DNA of 64,000 bases from PCC-6802 sp943367755 (lineage in GTDB: Bacteria > Cyanobacteriota > Cyanobacteriia > Pseudanabaenales > Pseudanabaenaceae): assembly GCA_943367755.1 (NCBI GenBank), contig CALRKB020000022.1, forward strand, positions 8,777 to 72,776. Reading direction: 5' to 3'. This document shows, piece after piece, positions 16,391-27,000 of the stretch. Every line of letters begins with the position of its first letter. Within the stretch, counting starts at the first letter, position 1. The translations under genes were made by a program, and so were the position numbers. The notes under the pieces are model-generated. The model was not told where the DNA came from and ran no database searches. It saw only the letters and a list, made by a program, of their open reading frames with translations.

Positions 16391-19300
16391 TTTGGTTTCC
16401 TCGATTAATAGTCTGGGATGCTGCGAGACAAACTTGGAGCTTGTCAGCTAAAACTAGAACGTTGGGTTTGGTCACCATCGTGTGGTGGTCGCCAGGGATC
16501 CAGTGAACGTCTACTCCTTTAGTGGCCAACTTTTGCCAACCAGCGATCGCTTCTAAAGAATCTGACGCTATCCCTCCCTCAGCAAGGAAGAGATCGACTT
16601 TGCCGCCATAGAGCTGAGGATTGTAGTCATTGGCAGCGAGGATGTGACCTTTGAATACCTGGAGGAGTCTTTGAGCTTGAACGACATCCAATTCAGGCGG
16701 GATTCCCAAGATCGCACCATTTTTGCGTGCGAGTAACTCTTCGAGAAAATCCACATCGTCGGCTTCATTTAATTCTTCGTATTCGGTAAACGGCGATGTA
16801 TCTAGCAATACGATCGAAGATACTTCCTGTCCTTGAGCTTGGAGTTGCTGGGCAATCTCGAAGGCCACCAGCCCACCGAAACTCCAGCCACCAATCTGGT
16901 AGGGCCCCTGTGATTGAACAGTCTGCATCACTTGGATGTAATAAGCTGCCATGTCTTCCACCTTGGTGTGCAGATGCTGTTCCTCATCCAAGTCTAGGGA
17001 TTCTAGTCCGTAGACTGGTTGGTCTGGGTCTAAATTACGCGCTAACTCCAGATAGGAGAGCACGGTGCCACCGCCGGGATGGACGAAAAATAAAGGCGGT
17101 TTGGTGCCATCGGGATGGAGTGGCATTAAAGTGGATAGGAAAGGAGAAGCTGTGGTAGTGGAGCGAATAATCTGTGCCAGATGTGCGATTGTTGCCCCTT
17201 GAAAGAGGGTGGCGAGGGAGAGCTTCTTGCCAAATTGCTGCTGAATTCGTGCCATCAAACTTACTGCTAAAAGCGAATGACCGCCGAGGTTAAAAAAGTT
17301 GTCTCGAACACCGATTGGACTTACATGTAGCACCTCTTCCCAAATCTGCATTAATTGGAGTTCTAGGGCATCACTAGGGGGCACAAAGGTATCGCTAGTT
17401 CCCAGATCTGGTACGGGTAGAGCTTTGCGATCGACTTTGCCATTGGGAGTGAGAGGGATCCGATCTAGAAAGACAAATGCCCCAGGTACCATATAATCTG
17501 GTAGTTTGTGGTTGAGGAAATCGCGCAAGTAGTTAATTGTCAGTGCTTGGTTAGAGACTATATAGGCGACTAAATACTTATTTCCTGGTTTATCTTCTCT
17601 ATCGATAACTTTTACTGCTTGGATATCAGGATGTTGTGTCAGTACTGCTTCAATTTCTCCCAACTCAATGCGGAAACCGCGAATCTTTACCTGGTAATCG
17701 ATCCGACCCAGGAATTCGATATTACCGTCGGGAAGATAACGGGCATTATCCCCAGTTTTGTATAAGTGGGCAGATATAGTGGGATTAAATGGATTGTCTA
17801 TGAAAGCTTGCCGTGTGAGTACCAGATCGTCCAAATAACCGCGTCCGACCCCAGCCCCACCAACATAGAGTTCGCCTGCTACACCAATTGGAACGGGTTG
17901 TAGTTGCATGTCGAGGATGTATAGTTGGGTATTTGCGATCGGACGACCGATTGGTAGATTGAGGATTTCCGGTGCTGGTGCTCGATCGATTGGATAATGA
18001 GTGACATCATCGGAACATTCCGTCGGACCATAAGCATTCAGCATGGGAATCTTGGGATAGTATTCTAACCACTGACGGCATAACTGGGGTGGTAATGTTT
18101 CACCCGTGAGTATTAACCACCGCAAAGATAGTCTCGGTAGGCTTGTACTGAGTTCGATGTATTGGAGGATCGCCCGTAACAGGGAGGGAACAATCTCTAG
18201 AATGGAAATATGCTGGTGCTCTACGAAGGAGAGTAACTGAGCTGGGTCGGCAGCAGTTTCGGTACTGACAATCTCGACTCTTGCGCCGACTAGCAAGGGA
18301 ATCAGAAACTGCCAAATACTAATATCAAAGGTTTGAGCGGCTGTTTGGGCGACGATATCATGAGCAGTTAATCCCAAATCTTTCACTTTTGCATATAAAT
18401 GATTCAACATTCCCTGATGTTCGAGCATCGCTCCTTTGGGCTTTCCGGTGGAGCCAGAGGTGTAAATAACATAAGCCAGGTTGGACGGAGAACAGCGAAC
18501 AGGTAGGTTTTCACTGGAGTAATATTCTGTATTGAGCTGATGGAAATCTATCAATTGTGGTGAATTATCGAGGCTATTAGCGATCGCTGCCAACATTGAT
18601 GTCCAAGAGCTAGATGTCAAGATTAACGACACTTGACTTTGTGATATTACTTGCTGAATGCGTTCGGCTGGGTGATGGGGATTGAGCGGCAGGTATGCCC
18701 CACCCGCTTTAAACACTGCCAACATTGCGGTGAGGAAGTCGGGATTGCGATCGCTCACCAAAGCCACGATCGTTTCCGCACCCACACCCAGCTCCACTAA
18801 ATGTCTTGCCCATTGATTCGCCCGGACGTTTAATTGTTGATAGGTGAGGTGTCGATCTCCAAAGCTAACCGCGATCGCATCGGGAGTGCGGGCAACTTGC
18901 GCTTCGAATAACTGTGGGAAACACCGATCTAAGGGATAATCAGCTTGAGTTTGATTCCATGTTTCAACGATTTGCTGCTGTTCGATCGCACTCAAGATAG
19001 GTAATTGGGCAACTCGCTGCTGAGGATTAGCAACAATACTTTCAAGCAAAGTCTGAAAATTGACTGCCAGGCGCTCGATGGTACTGCGATCGAACAAATC
19101 CGTCTTGTATTCCCAACCGCACACCAATCCTGACTCTGATGATTGAATGGATAGTGTGAGATCGAACTTAGCATTAATATTCTCTAACTCTAGGGGCTCA
19201 ATCTGGAGTCCAGGTAGTTCCAATTTGCCGCTTGGTGTATTCTCCATTTCAAACATCACCTGAAACAGGGGTGAATAGCTCAGAGAACGCTCTGGCTGCA

Positions 19301-20534
19301 GTTCTTCGACTAATTTCTCGAAAGGTAAATCCTGGTGTTCGTAAGCCCCCAAGGTCATTTCCTTCACTAGTTCAAGCAGTTCATGGAAAGTCGGATTTTC
19401 TTCGAACTTGACACGTAGCGCTAGCGTATTGACAAAAAAACCAATTAAGGATTCAACTTCTCTACGGTTGCGGTTCGCGATCGGCGAACCAATGACGATA
19501 TCGTCTTGTCCGCTGTAACGGGAAAGTAGCGCCGCAAATGCAGCGAACATAGTCATAAACAGAGTCGCACCGGATTGTTGGCTGAGCCTATTGAGTTGCT
19601 GGCTTAATCCGTGATCGAGTGGAAATTCAACGAAACTACCGACAAATGTCTGAACTGATGGGCGGGGGCGATCGGTAGGTAATTCCAATAGGGGAGGTGC
19701 CGCAGCTAACAGTTCTTTCCAAAAGTTGAGTTGTTTTTGGAGGATATCTCCAGTCAGCCATTGCCTTTGCCAGCACGCAAAGTCCGCATATTGAATGGGT
19801 AAGGATGGTAAATGAGCGGGTTCGCCCGCACAGGAAGATCGATATAGCTCGGACAACTCAGCGATAAATACGCCCATCGACCAACCATCAGAAATAATGT
19901 GGTGCATGGCGATTAGCAATACATGAGATGTTTCAGATAACCGGAGTAAGGTAACTCGGAGCAAGGGAGCCACGGAGAGATCGAAGGCTTGCTGAGACTC
20001 AGCGATCGCTAATTGTTTCACTTGTTCGGATTGTTCTGGCTCTGGCAAGTGTTGTAAATCTATGACTGGGAGTGCGATCGTGGTATCGCTAGCGATCGCC
20101 TGGACGGGGGCATCATTCACTAACTTGAAGCTAGTCCGCAGCACTTCATGGCGACGCACAATTTCTCGGACAGCCATCTCTAGCGCAGTAACATTCAGAG
20201 AACCAAAGAGGCGCAGGGAAACAGGGATATTATAAGTAGCACTCGCTCCTTCTAAGTGATCGAGGAACCACAGTCGAGATTGCGCAAAGGATACGGGTAA
20301 ATCTTGGTTTCGCTGAATTGGGATAATAGAATCGCAAGTAGAATTAACCTCCAGATTACTTTGCTGGAGAAAGTTGATAACCTCTGCTTTCCGTTCAGCC
20401 AGTTCAGCGCGTATTTCAGTTGTCAACGCTCCTTTAGGTGCATTACAGCGCAAGCGAATTTCATCTTGACTCTCCAGCCATAATTTGATGTCTGAATTAG
20501 CTAAGTTAGATAAGAATTCTTCAATGGTTTTCAT
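16383..20534 (-). CDS. NRPS: docking, condensation, adenylation, carrier, thioesterase (termination module)
   Basis: A 1383-residue synthetase. Residues 1-60 look like a TubC-type N-terminal docking domain (MKTIEEFLSNLANSDIKLWL). The condensation domain has HHIISDG at 211-217. The adenylation domain has YTSGSTGKPKGAM near 695 and an LTPNGKVDRKAL end. The carrier protein has GGHSLL with its phosphopantetheine serine near 1084. The thioesterase has GWSFGG near 1217 and GDHHTMV near 1351. Specificity residues read by hand are D-I-W-E-I-T-A-D-D plus Lys. The thioesterase marks this as the last module. It is cotranscribed with the upstream NRPS genes and the exporter. No epimerase domain is present. 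Confidence 0.93.
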   Translation of the reverse strand: MKTIEEFLSNLANSDIKLWLESQDEIRLRCNAPKGALTTEIRAELAERKAEVINFLQQSNLEVNSTCDSIIPIQRNQDLPVSFAQSRLWFLDHLEGASATYNIPVSLRLFGSLNVTALEMAVREIVRRHEVLRTSFKLVNDAPVQAIASDTTIALPVIDLQHLPEPEQSEQVKQLAIAESQQAFDLSVAPLLRVTLLRLSETSHVLLIAMHHIISDGWSMGVFIAELSELYRSSCAGEPAHLPSLPIQYADFACWQRQWLTGDILQKQLNFWKELLAAAPPLLELPTDRPRPSVQTFVGSFVEFPLDHGLSQQLNRLSQQSGATLFMTMFAAFAALLSRYSGQDDIVIGSPIANRNRREVESLIGFFVNTLALRVKFEENPTFHELLELVKEMTLGAYEHQDLPFEKLVEELQPERSLSYSPLFQVMFEMENTPSGKLELPGLQIEPLELENINAKFDLTLSIQSSESGLVCGWEYKTDLFDRSTIERLAVNFQTLLESIVANPQQRVAQLPILSAIEQQQIVETWNQTQADYPLDRCFPQLFEAQVARTPDAIAVSFGDRHLTYQQLNVRANQWARHLVELGVGAETIVALVSDRNPDFLTAMLAVFKAGGAYLPLNPHHPAERIQQVISQSQVSLILTSSSWTSMLAAIANSLDNSPQLIDFHQLNTEYYSSENLPVRCSPSNLAYVIYTSGSTGKPKGAMLEHQGMLNHLYAKVKDLGLTAHDIVAQTAAQTFDISIWQFLIPLLVGARVEIVSTETAADPAQLLSFVEHQHISILEIVPSLLRAILQYIELSTSLPRLSLRWLILTGETLPPQLCRQWLEYYPKIPMLNAYGPTECSDDVTHYPIDRAPAPEILNLPIGRPIANTQLYILDMQLQPVPIGVAGELYVGGAGVGRGYLDDLVLTRQAFIDNPFNPTISAHLYKTGDNARYLPDGNIEFLGRIDYQVKIRGFRIELGEIEAVLTQHPDIQAVKVIDREDKPGNKYLVAYIVSNQALTINYLRDFLNHKLPDYMVPGAFVFLDRIPLTPNGKVDRKALPVPDLGTSDTFVPPSDALELQLMQIWEEVLHVSPIGVRDNFFNLGGHSLLAVSLMARIQQQFGKKLSLATLFQGATIAHLAQIIRSTTTASPFLSTLMPLHPDGTKPPLFFVHPGGGTVLSYLELARNLDPDQPVYGLESLDLDEEQHLHTKVEDMAAYYIQVMQTVQSQGPYQIGGWSFGGLVAFEIAQQLQAQGQEVSSIVLLDTSPFTEYEELNEADDVDFLEELLARKNGAILGIPPELDVVQAQRLLQVFKGHILAANDYNPQLYGGKVDLFLAEGGIASDSLEAIAGWQKLATKGVDVHWIPGDHHTMVTKPNVLVLADKLQVCLAASQTINRGNQND

Positions 20535-20603
20535 ATATTCATTCTGTAATGTTATTTTGAACTGCTGAGGCTAGTGGTTAGATAATGCATCTCGCTATCT
20601 TTT

Positions 20604-23600
20604 CTATATTTCGATTTCTTCGCGATCATCCACGCGATCATCAGAATTGATTTGAAGCTTCTCGATGGTCGATCTCATCTTATCGATGTTCTTAGCTAGT
20701 TCTGCGACAGTAGGCAATTCAAATAAGCGACGCAGTGGCAGTTCTACCCCAAACAGCGCGCGTAGCCGGGATGCGATTTGAGTGGCAAGGAGGGAATGTC
20801 CGCCTAGTTCGAAGAAGTTATTATGGATCCCTACTTTGGGTATGTTTAGAACTTCCACCCATAGTTTGGCTAATTCTGTTTGAGTAGGCGTGGCCGGAGG
20901 GACAAAATCACCGATCAGGCTGAGTTCTAGATCTGGCATAGGTAGAGCATTTCTGTCTACTTTCCCGTTGGGGGTGAGAGGAATAGCATCTAGAAACACA
21001 AATGCTCCTGGCACCATGTAGTCCGGGAGTTTCTGTTTGAGAAAATCGCGTAAGTCGCTAGTTACCACTCCTGGACTTACCACAGCGTAAGCAGCTAGAT
21101 ATTGATTCCCTGGCCGCTCTTCTCTGGCAATAACTGTCGCTTCCCTCACTTGAGGATGTTGATGCAGTATCGCCTCAACTTCTCCTAACTCAATCCGAAA
21201 ACCACGAATCTTCACCTGGTAGTCGATGCGACCCAGAAATTCGATGTTTCCATCGGGGAGATAACGTGCTCGATCGCCAGTTTTATACAATCGTTCGTCC
21301 ACTGACCGAGACAAGGGACTAGGCATAAAGGCTTGCTGGGTTAGCTCTGGGGCATTCAAATAACCGCGTCCAACACCGGCACCGCCTACGTAGAGTTCGC
21401 CTGCTACACCGATTGGTACGGGTTGTAACTGTCGATCGAGAATATATAATTGGGTATTTGCGATCGGTCGTCCGATCGTTAGATTCAGGATTTCGGCTGG
21501 AGGTGTCTCATAAATTGGATAATGAGTGACATCATCGGAACATTCCGTCGGCCCATAGGCATTCATCATCGAGATACTGGGATAATGCTCGAACCACTGA
21601 CGGCATAACTGGGGTGACAAAGCTTCTCCCGTCAGCAATAACCACCTCAAACTAGACATTGCGGGTAGTATAGCTCCGTCTTCTATTTGCTGAAGCAACA
21701 TCCGTAATAAGGATGGTACGATCTCTAGAATGGAAACTTGCTGACGTTGAACTAGCGAGAGTAACTGAGCTGGATCTGTGGCAATTTCGGTAGGGATAAT
21801 CTCAACTGTGCCACCGACTAGCAGAGCGACGAGAAACTGCCAAATACTGATATCAAAGGTTTGGGATGCAGTTTGGGCGATTATATCATTAGCGCTCAAA
21901 TTTAAATCCATCACTTTCGCATACAAATGATTCAGCATCCCACGATGTTCGAGCATGGCTCCCTTGGGTGTTCCGGTGGAGCCAGAGGTATAAATTACAT
22001 AAGCTAAACTATTTGGGGCAGAGCGGATTGGGAGGTTGTCAATTGAATAATCTAGCTGCTCTAAACCTTCGATGCATACCAATTGAGATGTGGTTTCCAA
22101 TTTGTCAACGATTGGAGAAATTACCGATTCCCACTGCGGCTGGACTAATACCAATGGCACTTGACTTTGTGATAATACTTGCTGTATCCGTTCTGCTGGA
22201 TGATCGGGATTCAGCGGGAGATATGCCCCACCTGCCTTGAATATTGCCAGCATCGCCGTCAAGAAATCAAGATTGCGATCGCACATTAAGGCGACGATTG
22301 TTTCTGCTCCCACACCCAATTCCACTAAATGTCGCGCCCACCGATTCGCACGAGTATTTAATTGCTGGTAGGTTAGCTGTTGGTCTCCAAATACTACCGC
22401 GATCGCATCTGGAGTAGACTCTACCTGTTGCTCGAATAACTGGGGGAAACACTGCTCTAAGGGATAGTCAGCTTGAGTATTATTCCAATCGCTAAGTAGC
22501 TGCTGTTGTTCGATCGCACCCAAGATCGGTAATTGGACAACTCGCTGGTATGGGTTAGCGACAATACTTTCAAGTAATGTTTGGAAGTTGATTGCCAGCC
22601 GCTCGATCGTTCCGCGATCGAATAGGTCGCTGTTATATCCTAGTTCCCCAGCCAATCCCGTTTTGGTTTCTGCCATCGACAGAAATAGATCGTTTTGGGT
22701 AGAGAGATCTTCTAGCTCCAGTGGATTGAGCGTCAGCCCTGGGAGTTCCAATTTCCCCAGCGGGGCATTTTGCAAGACGAACATCACCTGAAATAGTAGC
22801 GCATGGCTGAGAGATCGCTCTGGCTGAAGTTCCTCGACCAGTTTCTCTAGGGGAAATTCTTGGTGGTCATAAGCTCCCAAAGTCATTTCTTTGACTCGTT
22901 CTATTAGCTCCAGAAAAGTAGGATTGCCTTGCAATTGAGTTCGTAGGGCTAAAGTATTAATAAAACAGCCAATCAGAGACTCGACTTCGCTATGGTTGCG
23001 GTTGGCAATGGGCGAACCAATGACGACATCATCCTGACCGCTATAACGGGAAAGTAAAGTCGCAAATGCAGCCAATAGAATCATAAATAAGGTCGAGCCA
23101 GACTTCTGGCTCAGTTGCTTGAGTTGCTGCGTTAATTCCCAATCGATGTGGAAATATTTGGTGCCACCTTTAAATGTCTGAATTGATGGGCGGGGGCGAT
23201 CGGTAGTGAGGGTTAAAAATTTGGGCGCATCCGCCAATTGTTGTCGCCAGTAGTTGAGTTGAGTTGCCATTACCTCACCAGTCAGCCATTGTCGCTGCCA
23301 ATCAGCAAAATCAGCATATTGAATTGGGAGTTTGGGAAGTCGCAAGGGACTATTCGCTGCGAAACCTTCATAGAAACTTCCCAGTTCTCGAAACAGGATG
23401 CCCACCGACCAACCATCAGCAGCAATGTGATGCATTACCAAGAGGAGGATGTGTTCCGCTTCGTTCAAGCGCAGCAAAGTAGCCCGCAACATCAAATCCG
23501 CAGCCAAGTTAAACGGTTGCTGGGGTTCCGTGCTTAAAATTCTTTGCACTTCAACTTCGCGATCATGATCGAACAACTGACTGAGATCGATTTCTGTTAG

Positions 23601-23957
23601 TTCTACCGACTGTCCTTCAGTAATTACTTGAAATAAATTCCCATCAACTGAAGCAAAAGCAGTTCGCAGCGCTTCATGGCGATCGATGATCGCATTGAGG
23701 GTTTGGCTCAGTGCCTCTACATTCAAGTTCCCATGCAATCGCACCGCGATCGAGATATTGAAAGGGATATTCGGCTCCAATTGATTCAAGAACCATAATC
23801 TTTGCTGAGAAAAAGACAGGGGAGCAGGATCTGAACTTTGTCTAGGGATAATTTTGGATTTTTTTGCTCCAAGATCGACTTTCTTGATCAGACGTTCTTG
23901 TAAGAGGGCGAGCTTTTCAGGAGAGAGATTAGCGATGCGTTGATTGAAGTTACTCAT
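20604..23957 (-). CDS. NRPS: condensation, adenylation, carrier (one elongation module)
   Basis: A 1117-residue single-module synthetase. It opens with MSNFNQRIANLSPEKLALLQ and a basic linker. The condensation domain carries HHIAADG near residue 180. The adenylation domain has YTSGSTGTPKGAM near 654, and the carrier has GGHSLL near 1050. The acidic tail (DDRVDDREEIEI) is the right place for a short docking partner of the TubC-like domain in the next protein. Hand-read specificity residues are D-I-W-E-L-T-A-D-D plus Lys, the same as the first module and almost the same as the last. It sits between the two-module NRPS and the terminating NRPS, 69 bases from the latter. Confidence 0.92.
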   Translation of the reverse strand: MSNFNQRIANLSPEKLALLQERLIKKVDLGAKKSKIIPRQSSDPAPLSFSQQRLWFLNQLEPNIPFNISIAVRLHGNLNVEALSQTLNAIIDRHEALRTAFASVDGNLFQVITEGQSVELTEIDLSQLFDHDREVEVQRILSTEPQQPFNLAADLMLRATLLRLNEAEHILLLVMHHIAADGWSVGILFRELGSFYEGFAANSPLRLPKLPIQYADFADWQRQWLTGEVMATQLNYWRQQLADAPKFLTLTTDRPRPSIQTFKGGTKYFHIDWELTQQLKQLSQKSGSTLFMILLAAFATLLSRYSGQDDVVIGSPIANRNHSEVESLIGCFINTLALRTQLQGNPTFLELIERVKEMTLGAYDHQEFPLEKLVEELQPERSLSHALLFQVMFVLQNAPLGKLELPGLTLNPLELEDLSTQNDLFLSMAETKTGLAGELGYNSDLFDRGTIERLAINFQTLLESIVANPYQRVVQLPILGAIEQQQLLSDWNNTQADYPLEQCFPQLFEQQVESTPDAIAVVFGDQQLTYQQLNTRANRWARHLVELGVGAETIVALMCDRNLDFLTAMLAIFKAGGAYLPLNPDHPAERIQQVLSQSQVPLVLVQPQWESVISPIVDKLETTSQLVCIEGLEQLDYSIDNLPIRSAPNSLAYVIYTSGSTGTPKGAMLEHRGMLNHLYAKVMDLNLSANDIIAQTASQTFDISIWQFLVALLVGGTVEIIPTEIATDPAQLLSLVQRQQVSILEIVPSLLRMLLQQIEDGAILPAMSSLRWLLLTGEALSPQLCRQWFEHYPSISMMNAYGPTECSDDVTHYPIYETPPAEILNLTIGRPIANTQLYILDRQLQPVPIGVAGELYVGGAGVGRGYLNAPELTQQAFMPSPLSRSVDERLYKTGDRARYLPDGNIEFLGRIDYQVKIRGFRIELGEVEAILHQHPQVREATVIAREERPGNQYLAAYAVVSPGVVTSDLRDFLKQKLPDYMVPGAFVFLDAIPLTPNGKVDRNALPMPDLELSLIGDFVPPATPTQTELAKLWVEVLNIPKVGIHNNFFELGGHSLLATQIASRLRALFGVELPLRRLFELPTVAELAKNIDKMRSTIEKLQINSDDRVDDREEIEI

Positions 23958-23982
23958 GGTTGGTTTAGTAGGGGAGAATAGA

Positions 23983-24034
23983 GAAGATTAAAGATTGAAG
24001 ATCGAAGATTGAATTGTTAATTGTTAATTGTTAA
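23983..24034. repeat. Short tandem repeats at an NRPS gene junction
   Basis: Two kinds of repeat meet here. AAGATT/AAGATC-type units lie at 23983-24010, and three exact TTGTTAA units at 24014-24034. The latter cover the last codons and stop of the upstream NRPS gene. A change in the number of 7-base units would shift the frame at the very end of that protein. Confidence 0.7.
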
Positions 24035-27000
24035 TTCCATTTCTTCTAATTCAGCTAAAATGCGATCCATTTCATCTTGGTCTGTGTCCTCAGCTAAGTG
24101 CTCGACGACAGCGATCGCTAGATCTGCGATGGTTTGCTTTTCAAACAGCGATCGCAATGGCAGTTGTACTTGCAATGAATCCTGGATGCGGGAAATAACT
24201 TGAGTTGCTAGCAGAGAGTGTCCGCCCAACTCGAAGAAGTTGTGGTAAACACCAACCTGCTCTAGTCCGAGGATTTCTGCCCAAATTGTTGCGAGTATTT
24301 CTTCTACTCCAGTACGGGGCGCTACTACATTTGGATCTAATACGGATTGAGCTTGTTCTAGGTTTGCTAGTGCTTTCCTGTCTATCTTACCGTTGGGAGT
24401 CAAAGGTAGAGACTCCAGCATCACAAAAGCTGAGGGAATCATAAATTCAGCTAGGCGATCGCTCAGGAAATTCCGCAATTCGCTGGTAGAAATTAGTTCT
24501 GTACTGGGAACGATATAAGCGACTAAACGCTTCCCACCAGATTGGTCAATTCTGGCAACTACTACTACTTCCCGCACTTGGGGATGGAGACTCAACACCG
24601 CTTCTACTTCTCCCAATTCAATGCGGAAGCCGCGAATCTTCACCTGTTGGTCGATTCGACCGAGAAACTCAATATTGCCGTCTGGTAAATAGCGAACTAA
24701 ATCACCGGTTTTATAGAGTCGTCCAGAGTAGTCTTGACTAAAGGGATTAGGAATAAATTTCTCAGCAGTTAATTCTGGATGATTCAGGTAGCCTTGGGCC
24801 AAACTAATACCTCCAATATGCAGTTCTCCAGGAATCCCAATTGGAACTGGTTGGAGGTGGCGATCTAGAATGTAGGTTTGGATATTATTGATCGGTTTGC
24901 CGATGGGCGGTGGTGATTTAGTATCAGTGCTATCGGTGCAAATAGCTGTTGTCGCACACACCGTCGATTCTGTCGGCCCGTAACCATTGAGAAAACGTCT
25001 TCCCTTCGACCATTGCGCCACCAAATCAGGAGGACAGGCTTCTCCCGCCACAATAATCGTGCGCAAGTCTGGATACTCACCACTTGGCATTGCCGCTAAT
25101 GCGGAAGGAGAGAGGGTGACGTGGGTAATTTTGCGATCGCGCAGCAGATTCATCAGATTTGTCCCTGGAAGTAGGGATTCGCGGGTGTCTAGATACAGCG
25201 TAGCGCCAGCACATAGAGACATCACTACTTCCGAAATCGAAGCATCGAAGCTAAACGAGGCAAATTGCAGCACGCGGCTATTGGGATGTACGTCGAAGAT
25301 GCGAATCTGAGCGAGAGCAAGGTTGCATAATCCCTGATGGGCAACGAGGACACCTTTCGGTTTGCCTGTAGAACCTGATGTATAAATCACATAGGCTAAG
25401 TTGTGAGGTTTTACCCCGCAGATCGGATTAGTATTTCGCGCCCGCGAAATTACACCCCAGTCTGTATCCAGGCAAACTGTTGGGACGGAGCGATCGGGTA
25501 AACTTGCCACCAATTTCGCTTGCGTCAGCAGCACCTCCACCTGGGAATCCGACAGCATGAAACTCAATCGATCTTGGGGATAGGCTGGATCTAGTGGCAC
25601 ATAAGCACCACCCGCCTTGAGAATTCCCAACAGTCCAACAATCATTTCTAGGGAACGCTCGACACAGATTCCAACTAATACCTCCGGTTTCACTCCCAAG
25701 ATTTTCAAGTAGTACGCCAGTTGATTCGCTCGATCGTTCAATTCGCGGTAAGTCAGTTGTGCGTTCTCAAACTGGACAGCGATCGCGTCTGGGGTCTTTT
25801 CGACCTGTGCTTCAAACAATTGATGGATACATTTATCCTGGGGATAATCTGTTTGGGTGGCGTTCCAGTCAATCAGTAACTGCTGCTGTTCCGCAGTACT
25901 TAGCAGTGGTAATTGGGCGACTCGCTGTTGGGTATTAGCAACAATTCCTGAGAGTAAAATCTGAAAATGCCTTGCCATCCGCTCGATCGTCGCTGGATCG
26001 AATAAGTCGCGATTGTAAATCAGTTCTCCAGTCAGTCCTGCTGCTGTTTCCTCCATCTGCAATGTCAGATCGAACTTGGCATTGACGTGCTCCATTTTAA
26101 AGGGAGTCATGGTTAAATCTGAAAGTTCCAGTTTCCCTACTGGAGCATTCTGCAAGACGAACATTACCTGAAACAAGGGGGTATAACTGAGGGAACGCTC
26201 TGGCTGCAGTTCTTCCACAAGTTTCTCGAAGGGCAGATCTTGATGTTCGTATGCGGCCAAAGTCATTTCCCGCACTCGTTCTAGCAGTTCGGCAAAGGTC
26301 GGATTGCCATCTAGCTGCGTGCGCAAGACCAGGGTATTAACAAAAAATCCAATCAAGGATTCGATGCCGCTGTGATTGCGATTGGCGATTGGGGAACCGA
26401 TCGCGATATCTTCTTGACCGCTATAACGCGAAAGTAAAGTCGCAAACGCTGCTAGCAAAGTCATAAATAGGGTTGCACCCGATCGCTGTGACAGAGTTTT
26501 AAGCTGCTGGGTTAACTCGCGATCGAGTTGAAAAGCTACACTAGCCCCTTGAAATGTCTGTATCGAAGGGCGAGGTCGATCGGTGGGGAGTTCCAGCAAC
26601 GGGGGGACCGCATCTAATTGGTATTTCCAGTAATCGAGGTGAGTTTGGAGTACTTCCCCGGTCAACCATTGGCGCTGCCAACGAGCAAAGTCAGCATATT
26701 GGATTGGCAACTCAGGTAATTCGACAGGTTTCCCAGCACAGAAACCCTGATACAGCGTAGATATCTCATCAATAAATATGCCCATCGACCAACCATCAGA
26801 AATAATGTGGTGCATGGTGAGGAGCAGCAGATGGGATTTTTCTTCCAATCGTACCAACGTAACTCGCAGCAAGGGAGCCATGCCTAGATCGAAGGTTTGC
26901 TGCGACTCCGTGATCGCAAACCGTTGCACTTGATCGGCCTGTTCCTCTGCTAGTAAGTGTTGTAAGTCTACCAAGGGAATAGAGATCGATAGATCGCTGG

